From: Lachnospiraceae bacterium
Lineage (GTDB): Bacteria; Bacillota; Clostridia; Lachnospirales; Lachnospiraceae
Direction of reading: 5' to 3'
DNA length: 43,256 nt
Assembly (NCBI GenBank): GCA_015056795.1
Contig: SVFO01000007.1
Coordinates: 112,475-155,730 of the forward strand
In this document: piece by piece, positions 7,594-15,577 of the stretch
Layout: each line of letters begins with the position of its first letter
Position numbering within the stretch: the stretch's first letter is position 1
Notes under the pieces: model-generated
Databases searched by the model: none
Seen by the model: only the letters and a program-made list of their open reading frames with translations
What the model was told of the DNA's origin: nothing
Translations under genes and position numbers: made by a program

Positions 7594-8583
7594 TTAGTCA
7601 AGGCTTTCTTTGATGATTTCTTCGAGATGTTTTCGATATTCCTCCCTGACATGTTCAGGACTGATGATCTTAGCATCCTTTCCAATGCCTGCCAGCCATC
7701 CAAAGAACTGATGAGATACCGCGAGCTTAGTCCTGACGCGGATTTTCCCTTCCTTCTCCTTTCGAATGGGCACCTCTTTACCAAAGCGGTCAATGACCAG
7801 TCCAACCATGCTTTCCGGGAAGGTCATCACTACAATTTCCTCTGTTCCGCCAAACATGCCAAACGTCTGATTTGAATATGCAGCAAGATCAATTAGTTCA
7901 AATTGCTTTGCTCCATCCCTTGCTTCGTCAAGCACCTCGACTCCGCCCATTTTATCCACGCGAAAATGCTTGATGGACTGTGCATCACTATCAAATGCCA
8001 CAAGATAATAATTCTCATTTTGCCAAAGGAGCGCCCACGGACTAATGATTCTTACCTTATCTGATCTTGGAACCATCTCCTTTTTCAGGTTCCAATCCAT
8101 ATAAACAAAGGAGATTTTTTTATTTTCCTGAATGGCACGGTGAATGTTATCAATGCTGTAATAAATCCCTTCATTCTCCGTCTTGACGCGACCAACAACA
8201 TGAACCTGTCGCTGAAGCTTTCCTGCGTCATGCTTGCCAGCAATGTTTTCCAGCTTGGAAATCAGCTCCCTGGACTTCTTCACCGTAATAAAACGCGAGG
8301 ATTGTACGGCATCCACTAAAAGCTTGAGCTCAGGCAATTCAAATTCCCGTTTTCCAAGATAATAGCCACCGCCAAGGCGCGTACTGTTTTGCAGAATGTC
8401 GTATCCGAAATCCCGAAGCTTTTCCATGTCATCATAAATACTTTTTCGCTCTGCATGAATCCCCTGAAACTCCAGATATGCAATCATGCGGTTCGTGCTG
8501 ACGGGATGGGCTTCCGAGCCTTCTTCCTCTAAGAGACGCAGCAAATATAACAACTTTAATTTCTGGCCTGCTGATTTCGGCAT
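7594..8583 (-). CDS. WYL-domain transcriptional regulator
   Basis: A 329-residue YafY-type regulator. The N-terminus (about 1-75) is a winged helix-turn-helix with KSIYDDMEKLRDFGYDI. The middle (about 140-220) is a WYL domain, with KISFVYMDWN and the signature region ENYYLVAFD, where tryptophan is replaced by tyrosine. The C-terminal WCX-like extension (about 240-325) completes the family layout. Such proteins bind nucleic acids or nucleotides through WYL and often act in DNA-damage or phage-defence control. The ATG starts one base after the stop of the 57-residue membrane protein, so the two are translationally coupled. The target is unknown. Confidence 0.88.
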   Translation of the reverse strand: MPKSAGQKLKLLYLLRLLEEEGSEAHPVSTNRMIAYLEFQGIHAERKSIYDDMEKLRDFGYDILQNSTRLGGGYYLGKREFELPELKLLVDAVQSSRFITVKKSRELISKLENIAGKHDAGKLQRQVHVVGRVKTENEGIYYSIDNIHRAIQENKKISFVYMDWNLKKEMVPRSDKVRIISPWALLWQNENYYLVAFDSDAQSIKHFRVDKMGGVEVLDEARDGAKQFELIDLAAYSNQTFGMFGGTEEIVVMTFPESMVGLVIDRFGKEVPIRKEKEGKIRVRTKLAVSHQFFGWLAGIGKDAKIISPEHVREEYRKHLEEIIKESLD

Positions 8584-8584
8584 C

Positions 8585-8758
8585 TTAAGACTCCTTTGTT
8601 TTCTCTGATTCCGTTGTTACTTCCGCATTAGCAGCAGCTTCCAAGGATGCATCCTTACGCTTTCTCAGGAAAATACCAAGGCAAATGGCAACCGCACCTG
8701 CCAAAACAAAGCAAAGTAACACGATACCATAGCTCAACAATGCATTAATCAAACCCAT
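8585..8758 (-). CDS. Small single-pass membrane protein (57 residues), function unknown
   Basis: The protein reads MGLINALLSYGIVLLCF at the start, with one hydrophobic helix at about residues 7-31, then LRKRKD as a cytosolic anchor, then an Ala/Glu/Thr/Lys tail. It has a GGAG ribosome site, a strong promoter 35 bases further upstream and a stop one base before the WYL regulator. Small membrane proteins of this sort occur in Lachnospiraceae but have no known role. Possible roles are a membrane partner of the regulator or of the adjacent membrane MutS-like protein. Confidence 0.75.
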   Translation of the reverse strand: MGLINALLSYGIVLLCFVLAGAVAICLGIFLRKRKDASLEAAANAEVTTESEKTKES

Positions 8759-8792
8759 GTGTTTTCACTCCAATCTATTGTACTCAAAAAAC

Positions 8793-8821
8793 AGTATAGC
8801 AACTCCTCTTCCGTCAGTCAA
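8793..8821 (-). promoter_or_regulatory. Sigma-A promoter of the small membrane protein and WYL regulator
   Basis: -35 TTGACT (8821-8816) and -10 TATACT (8798-8793) with a 17-base spacer. It begins only six bases after the stop codon of the MutS-like gene, leaving no room for a terminator between them. Confidence 0.7.
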
Positions 8822-8826
8822 GCCCA

Positions 8827-10530
8827 CTAGCTCCATCGTCCCGTTCTCAGGAAATCCTCCGCCATGCCTTGTGCATTTTGAATGACCTCTTGATCATAAC
8901 CTATGATTTCCAAGAGCTTTATGGCATTTCTTGTCGTCGCCTTCCCAGGCAGCAAACGATATTGGAACAAAATGTCTCCGTTTACTATTTCTTCTTCAAA
9001 ATGATAATTATCATACATCTTGTCCAAAAGCTGCGTTAATTCAATGTCATGGGTTGCCGCAAAGCAAAGCACGCCATCTCCATGAAGGCTCTTTAAGATT
9101 TGCGTGGAGGCTGCAATTCGTTCCACCGTATTCGTTCCGCGAAGCACCTCGTCCACAAAGCACAGAACGGGTCGTCCTGCTTCCTTTGCCGCCATAAGGA
9201 TCCTCTTTAACGCCTTGATTTCGACAACATAATAGCTGTCACCTCCCTGTAGGTCATCTCGCAGGGACATGGAGGAATACATCCGAAAATATGGTGCCTG
9301 ATAAGCATCTGCGGTACAGGTGTGCACTGTCTGCGCCAAAATGGCGTTGAGAGCAACCATCTTTAGGAAGGTGGATTTTCCTGAAGCATTAGAGCCCGTA
9401 AGAAGGACGCCATCCTTCGTAGTTACGGAATTCTTAACAGGCTCCTTAATCAGAGGATGATAGCCTTCCGTCAATTTCAAGCAGACCTCACCGCCCTCTT
9501 GCAGGTATGGAATACAAAAGCCATGCTTTTTTGCCAAATCCGTTCTCCAGGCACCAATGGCGATGGCCGTTTCCATTCTGCCAAGAATGGTATTAACCTG
9601 ATCAACTACATCCGCATGCTTTCTGACAAACTGAAGCATTCTGTTAAATTGAATGAGATCCACGTGAAAGGTCATTTTTACATAATCCGTCAGTAGCTCC
9701 GCAGGATTACTTCCACCCAAGGATCCATTTCCTGCCACAACCCAAAAGGAGCCCTTTCGAAGAGGCTGAAGCGCCTTTTTCGATTCCCTGAGCTTTTGAA
9801 GCATGGCGTCAAACTTCTGTTGCTTTTCCTTTTCTGAAAGCTTATCCATTTTTTCTGCGGCATCCAAAAGCTTTAGAATATATTGAAAGCTGATGATATA
9901 GGGCTCAATGTCACTTTTTTCCCGAAAGTAGGTCGTGATGTTAAAAATGGAAAGCGCAACAATGCCAAGAATCGCATAGCTAAATGCAAAGGGAAGCATA
10001 CAAAGAAGCGGAATAAATAATAGATCCATCAGGATCGCCCTGCGATTAGAGCGCTCTCCAAGATAATCCAAATTATCCAAATAATCATATAATGAAAACT
10101 TTCCCATATAGCCAAGCTTCGCCATGATCAGCTGTGTGGCAACGCGTTCATCCTCATGCTCCACATAAAACTGGATCATGCTCTCCAGCTCAGCAAGCTC
10201 TTCTTCATTTTTTCCCGCACTTCTCAAGGTATAATAGAGATATTCCTCTCCAGATGCGGAATAGGTATGATTCATGCTCAGGAACACCTCGTCCATGCCT
10301 AGGTCATTCCAGGTAATGTCATCAATTTGACCTTCCTCTGGATGCTTTTTATAATATCTGTCCATGCGGGCAAAGCGCTCTAGATTGAGCTTTTTCTCCC
10401 GCTGCGTACCATAGTCTTTTCGAAGGCTTTCTTCAAATAATCTTTGTTTCTTTCTGTCGTTATAAATGTCTTTTCCAACAATGGCTGCAATAAACGCGAC
10501 TGCCAAAATTCCAAATGCAATATACTCCAT
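8827..10530 (-). CDS. Membrane-anchored MutS-like ATPase
   Basis: A 567-residue protein with the MutS ATPase core but without the mismatch-recognition and connector domains. A membrane helix lies at residues 3-19 and a second hydrophobic hairpin at about 165-201. A helical lever/clamp-like region runs from 205 to 335. The ATPase has Walker A GSNASGKST (379-387), Walker B LCFVDE (456-461) and ATHD at about 492-495. Related MutS-family proteins are not part of classical mismatch repair and their role is unknown. ATG start; the preceding gene is cdd. Family placement is firm, function is not. Confidence 0.85.
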   Translation of the reverse strand: MEYIAFGILAVAFIAAIVGKDIYNDRKKQRLFEESLRKDYGTQREKKLNLERFARMDRYYKKHPEEGQIDDITWNDLGMDEVFLSMNHTYSASGEEYLYYTLRSAGKNEEELAELESMIQFYVEHEDERVATQLIMAKLGYMGKFSLYDYLDNLDYLGERSNRRAILMDLLFIPLLCMLPFAFSYAILGIVALSIFNITTYFREKSDIEPYIISFQYILKLLDAAEKMDKLSEKEKQQKFDAMLQKLRESKKALQPLRKGSFWVVAGNGSLGGSNPAELLTDYVKMTFHVDLIQFNRMLQFVRKHADVVDQVNTILGRMETAIAIGAWRTDLAKKHGFCIPYLQEGGEVCLKLTEGYHPLIKEPVKNSVTTKDGVLLTGSNASGKSTFLKMVALNAILAQTVHTCTADAYQAPYFRMYSSMSLRDDLQGGDSYYVVEIKALKRILMAAKEAGRPVLCFVDEVLRGTNTVERIAASTQILKSLHGDGVLCFAATHDIELTQLLDKMYDNYHFEEEIVNGDILFQYRLLPGKATTRNAIKLLEIIGYDQEVIQNAQGMAEDFLRTGRWS

Positions 10531-10592
10531 ATGGGCAAACCTGCCTTTTTCACTTATGTTTTGTTAGGATGTCTTAAAGAGTACTTTTTATC

Positions 10593-11015
10593 CTAAACGA
10601 TGCAATCTCCGCCAAAGCCGTGCGGCAACAGTTCTCCCAAGGTACTCACCTCATACTCGTCTATGCTTTTTGCAACGATAATCATGAAATCCTCCTTGCA
10701 AAATTCCTTCATGACCTGTCTGCAAATGCCGCAGGGATACGCAAAGCCCTCCGGCGCCTCTCCCTTTTTTCCTCCAACAATGGCGATGGCCTGAAACTCA
10801 CGCTCTCCCTCCTGTACGGCGCGGAAAAATGCAACTCGCTCTGCGCAAACCGTTGCACCATAGGAGGCATTTTCAATGTTGCAGCCTGGATACACTCTCC
10901 CCTGTGCGGAAAGCAGCGCAGCCCCAACCTGATATTCGGAATAGGGCGCATACGCCTTGGTTCTGGCTCCTAGCGCCTGTCCAATCAATTTCTGAACGTC
11001 AATCTTTTCTTCCAT
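10593..11015 (-). CDS. cdd: Cytidine deaminase
   Basis: A 140-residue homotetrameric-type cytidine deaminase that turns cytidine and deoxycytidine into uridine forms in pyrimidine salvage. Zinc ligands are C57 in TVCAERVAFF, with catalytic E59, and C95 and C98 in PCGICRQ. The substrate loop GCNIENASYG precedes them. The length is standard. ATG with AGGGAG upstream. It lies 85 bases downstream of punA, consistent with a nucleoside-salvage unit. Confidence 0.95.
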   Translation of the reverse strand: MEEKIDVQKLIGQALGARTKAYAPYSEYQVGAALLSAQGRVYPGCNIENASYGATVCAERVAFFRAVQEGEREFQAIAIVGGKKGEAPEGFAYPCGICRQVMKEFCKEDFMIIVAKSIDEYEVSTLGELLPHGFGGDCIV

Positions 11016-11100
11016 ATGTAATCTCCCTTCTTCCGTATCCCCTTCCTGACCGCATGAAGACGCTTCCTCCGTTCCGGTTTTCCATACTGCCAGAAGCGCA

Positions 11101-11946
11101 TCAGCACTGAGCCAGCTCTCCGATTCTTAAAATCGTTTCAGAAACCAGCTTTGTAAATTTTTGGGCAACCTGATCCGCGGTCTCCTGCACCTCCTTATGA
11201 TTTAACGGTGCCTTTGAAATTCCTGCGGCCATATTACTGATACAGGAGATGCCACAGATTCTCATTTCCGCATGATTGGCAGCAATGGCCTCCACGACGG
11301 TACTCATGCCAACTGCATCCGTTCCCAATGTCTTCAAAAAGCGGATTTCAGCCGGCGTCTCATAGGAAGGCCCCGTAAGCATGGTATAAATGCCTTCCCT
11401 CAGCGAAATATTCTCCTTCTTCGCGACCTCCCGCAGAATCTCCTGTAATTCCAAGTCATAGACATGACTCATGTCCGGAAATCTTGTTCCAAGCTCCTCG
11501 GCATTTGGTCCTAATAACGGGTTTGGTACAAATAGGGAAATATGATCCCGAATCATCATGAGATCCCCCGCATGAAAGCTATCATTCAGTCCGCCAGCTG
11601 CATTGGTCAGAAAAAGGAATTTCGCCCCAAGCATTTTCATCAGTCGCACAGGAAGACAAACGTCGCTCATGGAATAGCCTTCGTAATAATGCACTCTTCC
11701 CTTCATACATACAACGGGCACCTGCCCAAGCGTCCCGAAAATAAATTTTCCGTCATGTCCTGCTACCGTCGAAACAGGAAAGCCCTCAATTTCAGAATAG
11801 GGAATCTCCCTTTCTACCTTTAACTGAGATGCAAAGCCACCGAGTCCCGAGCCAAGCACCAGGGCCACAAGCGGCACAAAATCCGTCATGCTTCGCACCT
11901 GTGCATAAGTCTTTTCTAATTTTTCCATCCATTCCGCGTTAGCCAT
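11101..11946 (-). CDS. punA: Purine-nucleoside phosphorylase
   Basis: A 281-residue trimeric purine nucleoside phosphorylase that cleaves inosine and guanosine with phosphate to base and ribose-1-phosphate. Visible motifs are the phosphate loop VLGSGLGGFA, GRVHYYEGY, TNAAGGLN, the purine-site region MLTGPSYETPAEIRF, the late motif AVGMSTVVEA and SNMAAGI. ATG with AAGGAG. The leader (to about 12122) is 175 nt long and contains five tandem copies of a 13-base unit. cdd follows. Confidence 0.94.
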   Translation of the reverse strand: MANAEWMEKLEKTYAQVRSMTDFVPLVALVLGSGLGGFASQLKVEREIPYSEIEGFPVSTVAGHDGKFIFGTLGQVPVVCMKGRVHYYEGYSMSDVCLPVRLMKMLGAKFLFLTNAAGGLNDSFHAGDLMMIRDHISLFVPNPLLGPNAEELGTRFPDMSHVYDLELQEILREVAKKENISLREGIYTMLTGPSYETPAEIRFLKTLGTDAVGMSTVVEAIAANHAEMRICGISCISNMAAGISKAPLNHKEVQETADQVAQKFTKLVSETILRIGELAQC

Positions 11947-11960
11947 TCCCCTTACTCCTT

Positions 11961-12038
11961 CTCTTATGTTTTTCTCTTATGTTTTTCTCTTATGTTTTTC
12001 TCTTATGTTTTTCTCTTATGTTTTTCTCTTTTGTCCTT
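11961..12038. repeat. 13-bp tandem repeat in the punA leader
   Basis: Five perfect copies of CTCTTATGTTTTT (11961-12025) are followed by a degenerate sixth copy and more T-rich sequence. On the punA transcript the unit reads AAAAACAUAAGAG, giving an A-rich, unstructured leader directly upstream of the ribosome site. Such arrays can change copy number by slippage. Confidence 0.85.
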
Positions 12039-12128
12039 TTTCTTTTGTTCTTCTATCGGTATCCTTCCCCTTGTATGCCATTATGCGAAAAACCAAAACG
12101 CATTGACCCTCATTTCAGCCATAAGCAT

Positions 12129-12157
12129 AGTATACCCAAACAACGACATAAAATCAA
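12129..12157 (-). promoter_or_regulatory. Sigma-A promoter of punA
   Basis: -35 TTGATT (12157-12152) and -10 TATACT (12134-12129), spacer 17 bases. Predicted start near 12122. Confidence 0.6.
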
Positions 12158-12164
12158 TTCCCTA

Positions 12165-12195
12165 CAAGAAAGAACCATGGAGATTTCTTTCCTTG
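12165..12195 (-). terminator. Possible terminator hairpin after spoIVA
   Basis: CAAGGAAAGAA and TTCTTTCTTG pair around a 10-base loop with one bulge, just after the spoIVA stop. No uridine run follows on the minus strand, so termination would be weak. Confidence 0.3.
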
Positions 12196-12205
12196 ATTTT
12201 CCTGT

Positions 12206-13687
12206 TTAGATAATAATGCAAACCATGCCACCATTTGCATCATTGACAATCTTTTGCATGCAATCCTGCAGCTTTTCCTGACTCTCAGGACCAATTCCCG
12301 CAATCTTCGCCTGAATTCCGTCGCTGACCATTTGCCCCACGGATTTTCCAAAGATATTTGTCTCCCACATACCTTTTGAAGCCTCAGAGCTATCGATGAA
12401 ATTGATCAAGTCATCTGCCTGCTCCTTAGTGCCGACAATAGGCGCTATTTCCGTCTCGATATTTGCGCGAATCATGTGAATGGATGGACTGACCGCCTTG
12501 ATTTTTACACCAAATTTATTTCCCTGATGAATGATTTCGGGTTGTTCGAGTGTAATCTCTTCCCGTTCAGGAATCACAACGCCATATCCGCTTGCCCGAA
12601 CGCTTGCAATGGCATCCAACACCTTCTCATATTCCTGCTTCATCTCACCGTAATCCTTGAGCTTTTCGATCAAGTCTGACGGATCCTTGATCGTCTCTCC
12701 GACAACATCCGTCAGGGCCTGATAATAATAGGTTTCCTGCGGTTCCAAATCCACCTTGATCACACCGTCAGCAAGCCCCATCTGATCCATGCGACACTTT
12801 TTGAGATAGCTGCTTTCCATGAGACACTTGCCATCCGCAATGTCTCTAATCACAGAGCAATTCTCAGAGACGACCTTTAGCTTTTCTAGCAGTTCCATTC
12901 TCATGGGATGATCCATGGGCAGGGCATTCATCCACCGAGGGCAATAAAATTCCACGGAAGAAATAGGAAATTCATATAGTACCTGTTCAAGAATCTTTAA
13001 GATATCATCTCTTCGAAGCTGCTCGCAGTTCACCGTCATGGCAGTTACGCCTTCCGCCTGAGAAATCCGTGCGGCAACATTTTTTGCTTCCTCCGAATAG
13101 GGTTTTCGACTATTGACAAGAACCAGAAATGGCTTTCCCGTGTTTTTTAGGGCACGAATCGTTTTGTTTTCCGCATCCAGATACGCGTCTCTCGGCAATT
13201 CCCCAATGGAACCATCCGTAGTAATAACCAAGCCAATGGTAGAATGCTCCATCATAACCTTGTCTGTCCCCAGCTCCGCTGCCTGACTAAAGGGAATGGG
13301 ATCGTCGAACCATGGTGTTTTTACCATGCGTTCCTCTTCTCCCTCCATATGTCCTACCGCGCCGTCAACCATGTATCCCACACAGTCAATCAGCCTCACC
13401 TTGACCTTTTCCTCTCCGTCAAGAGAGATCTGTGCTGCCTCATTCGGAACAAACTTTGGTTCCGTCGTCGTAATCGTTTTACCGCCAGAGCTCTGCGGCA
13501 TCTCATCCGTTGCCCTTGCCTTTGCTGCCGGATCCGTCATGTTCGGAAGCACCAATTCTTCCATAAAGCGACTAATAAAGGTTGATTTTCCCGTTCGTAC
13601 CGGCCCTAGAACGCCAATATAAATCTCTCCGTTACACCGCTCCCGAATATCCTTGTATAAATCGTATGCTTGCGTCATACTGCCCAT
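12206..13687 (-). CDS. spoIVA: Stage IV sporulation protein A (coat morphogenetic ATPase)
   Basis: A 493-residue protein, almost exactly the usual length of SpoIVA, the ATPase that polymerises on the forespore surface as the base of the spore coat. The N-terminal TRAFAC-type domain has Walker A GPVRTGKST at 28-36 and the family stretch DCVGYMVDGAVGHMEGEEERMVKTPW split around the switch region. The middle and C-terminal domains end in VCIII, the membrane-localising tail. The ATG at 13687 was chosen because AGGAGG lies 7 bases upstream; an in-frame ATG two codons earlier and one at 13717 are less well placed. A sporulation-type promoter may lie at 13717-13745. Confidence 0.95.
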   Translation of the reverse strand: MGSMTQAYDLYKDIRERCNGEIYIGVLGPVRTGKSTFISRFMEELVLPNMTDPAAKARATDEMPQSSGGKTITTTEPKFVPNEAAQISLDGEEKVKVRLIDCVGYMVDGAVGHMEGEEERMVKTPWFDDPIPFSQAAELGTDKVMMEHSTIGLVITTDGSIGELPRDAYLDAENKTIRALKNTGKPFLVLVNSRKPYSEEAKNVAARISQAEGVTAMTVNCEQLRRDDILKILEQVLYEFPISSVEFYCPRWMNALPMDHPMRMELLEKLKVVSENCSVIRDIADGKCLMESSYLKKCRMDQMGLADGVIKVDLEPQETYYYQALTDVVGETIKDPSDLIEKLKDYGEMKQEYEKVLDAIASVRASGYGVVIPEREEITLEQPEIIHQGNKFGVKIKAVSPSIHMIRANIETEIAPIVGTKEQADDLINFIDSSEASKGMWETNIFGKSVGQMVSDGIQAKIAGIGPESQEKLQDCMQKIVNDANGGMVCIII

Positions 13688-13716
13688 AAACATTCCTCCT
13701 GTCCTTGCTGATACCA

Positions 13717-13745
13717 TGTATATGCATCTCGATGAATACTTATGC
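13717..13745 (-). promoter_or_regulatory. Possible sigma-E-like promoter of spoIVA
   Basis: GCATAAG (13745-13739), a 14-base spacer and CATATACA (13724-13717) partly match the sigma-E pattern of KMATATT and CATACANT. The match is incomplete, but spoIVA is a known sigma-E gene and no sigma-A promoter is seen here. Confidence 0.3.
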
Positions 13746-13841
13746 GATATCTATCTGCATTCTATTATTTCATTTCAAAAAACATCCTATGTTCGCTTCC
13801 TTAGTTGCCTTACAATCACTTGACCTTTTTTCGTTACAAAC

Positions 13842-13880
13842 AAGGGACCCTTGGTCGACAAACCAAAGGCCCCTTCGTTT
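13842..13880. terminator. Terminator hairpin after tyrS
   Basis: Arms 13842-13855 and 13862-13875 (AAGGG, CC and TTGGT with their complements) form a 14-bp stem with two mismatches and a 6-base loop. The longest uridine run is on the plus strand (CGTTTTTG); on the minus strand the following bases are GUUUGU. It probably still ends the tyrS transcript. Confidence 0.5.
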
Positions 13881-13897
13881 TTGAATAAATGAATTTC

Positions 13898-15121
13898 TTA
13901 TTTCACAATCCTCTTAAAGTTCTTCTTTCCTCTCTTGACAACGATTCCGTCGCCTGCGAACTGTTCGGGTGCAAAGCTCTGCTTTACGTCCGTCACCTTT
14001 TCGCCATCGACAGTAACGCCGCCCTGCTCTACGGCACGTCTTGCCTCACTTCTGGAAGCGCACAGACCAGAGCTTGCAAGAACACCGAGAATGTCGATCT
14101 TTCCATTCAGGAAATCCTCATCCTTCAGCTCGTAGGTCGGCATGTTAGCATCATCTCCGCCGCCGGCAAACAATGCCTTCGCGCTCTCCTGTGCCTTGGT
14201 TGCTTCCTCCTCGCCATGTACCAGCTTGGTAAGCTCAAAGGCCAAAATTTCCTTTGCAGTATTTAACTGGCTGCCTTCCCACTTATCCATCTCGTCAATC
14301 TGCTCCAGAGGAAGGAAGGTCAACATACGCAGGCACTTCAGCACGTCATCGTCGCCCACGTTTCTCCAGTACTGGTAAAACTCGAAGGGAGAAGTCTTTT
14401 CGGGATCCAGCCATACGGCGCCCTTCTGCGTCTTACCCATCTTCTTACCCTCGGAATTGAGAAGTAAGGTAATGGTCATTGCACAAGCGTTCTTTCCAAG
14501 CTTTCTTCGAATCAGCTCCGTACCGCCAAGCATATTGCTCCACTGGTCATCGCCACCAAACTGCATATTACAGCCGTAGCGCTTGTACAGCTCCAGGAAA
14601 TCGTAGCTCTGCATGATCATGTAGTTGAATTCCAGGAAGCTCAGGCCTTTTTCCATACGCTGCTTGTAGCATTCAGCTGTCAGCATGCGGTTTACGGAGA
14701 AATGTGCACCCACCTCACGCAAAAACTCAATGTAATTCAGGCCTCTCAGCCAATCTGCATTGTTGACCATCATGGCCTTGCCCTCACCGAATTCAATGAA
14801 TCGGCTCATCTGCTTCTTAAAGCACTCGCAGTTATGGTCAATCTGCTCCACCGTCATCATGGTTCTCATGTCGCTTCTTCCGCTGGGGTCACCGATCATG
14901 GCCGTGCCTCCTCCAATCAAAGCGATCGGGCGGTTTCCTGCCATCTGCAATCTCTTCATCAGGCAAAGTGCCATGAAATGTCCTACGTGAAGACTGTCTG
15001 CCGTAGGGTCAAAACCGATGTAGAATACGGCCTTTCCGTTATTGATCAGTTCCTTGATCTCTTCCTCATCAGTCAGCTGTGCCAGAAGTCCTCTGGCCTT
15101 CAGTTCGTCAAAAATCGTCAT
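13898..15121 (-). CDS. tyrS: Tyrosyl-tRNA synthetase
   Basis: A 407-residue class I synthetase that charges tRNA-Tyr. The HIGH motif reads HVGH within [11 protein letters not shown], and the KMSKS motif reads KMGKT. The tyrosine-site region QSYDFLELY and GGDDQWSN are present. The C-terminal S4 RNA-binding domain contains [22 protein letters not shown] start. The leader is a T-box with a UAC specifier, so transcription is turned on when uncharged tRNA-Tyr accumulates. This agreement supports the assignment. Confidence 0.97.
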   Translation of the reverse strand: MTIFDELKARGLLAQLTDEEEIKELINNGKAVFYIGFDPTADSLHVGHFMALCLMKRLQMAGNRPIALIGGGTAMIGDPSGRSDMRTMMTVEQIDHNCECFKKQMSRFIEFGEGKAMMVNNADWLRGLNYIEFLREVGAHFSVNRMLTAECYKQRMEKGLSFLEFNYMIMQSYDFLELYKRYGCNMQFGGDDQWSNMLGGTELIRRKLGKNACAMTITLLLNSEGKKMGKTQKGAVWLDPEKTSPFEFYQYWRNVGDDDVLKCLRMLTFLPLEQIDEMDKWEGSQLNTAKEILAFELTKLVHGEEEATKAQESAKALFAGGGDDANMPTYELKDEDFLNGKIDILGVLASSGLCASRSEARRAVEQGGVTVDGEKVTDVKQSFAPEQFAGDGIVVKRGKKNFKRIVK

Positions 15122-15210
15122 CTGTTTCCTCTCTTTCCGCCATCCGGCTAAATAAATTTGCGGTCAATACGGATAACCGCATACCGTTAAAGGATTTGCA
15201 AGGGAGAGTT

Positions 15211-15536
15211 TTAAAATAACAAAGCTCACCCTCTTCGAAAGGGTGAGCCTTTACTCACGTTACCACCTTTGTTCCCGCGCACCTCACGACACGCGGCTCA
15301 GCGAGTATCCATCAATACTCTTGTCCGATATCGGGGACTACCGTCAAAGCCTACTTTCAGATGAGATCCGCTCACCTTGTATGTATCCTTGCCTCATACA
15401 TTAAAGCGCTCTGCACCGTTTCGGTTTGCTGCTCCGAGACGTATTCCCATAAGGCTTTTCGCGCCTTTCACCAACCGGCTGCTCTCTGTCAAAAGTGGAC
15501 TCATGGTACTCTTTCTCTTCTTCGCATTCAATATGA
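15211..15536 (-). promoter_or_regulatory. Tyrosine T-box leader of tyrS
   Basis: Read on the minus strand: a long stem I region from about 15490 to 15420 carries the specifier codon UAC (15443-15441) in GAAUACGUC. The T-box bulge contains AGGUGGUAACG, with UGGU (15265-15262) complementary to the ACCA end of tRNA-Tyr (discriminator A). A 9-bp terminator stem GCTCACCCT/AGGGTGAGC (15224-15249) follows, then UUUGUUAUUUU. The specifier, the discriminator match and the downstream gene all agree. Confidence 0.92.
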
Positions 15537-15542
15537 TTTCTT

Positions 15543-15571
15543 AGTATAAAATCAGGAATTCATTTTGTCAA
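15543..15571 (-). promoter_or_regulatory. Sigma-A promoter of tyrS
   Basis: Consensus -35 TTGACA (15571-15566) and -10 TATACT (15548-15543) with a 17-base spacer, starting seven bases after the stop of the upstream gene. Confidence 0.75.
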
Positions 15572-15577
15572 GTGGTT

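Noticed and set aside
11961..12038. CRISPR array
   Set aside because: The units are contiguous without spacers and there are no cas genes.
11979..12213. Phe/Leu-rich frames over the 13-bp repeats
   Set aside because: Produced by translating the tandem repeats; no ribosome site and no coding signal.
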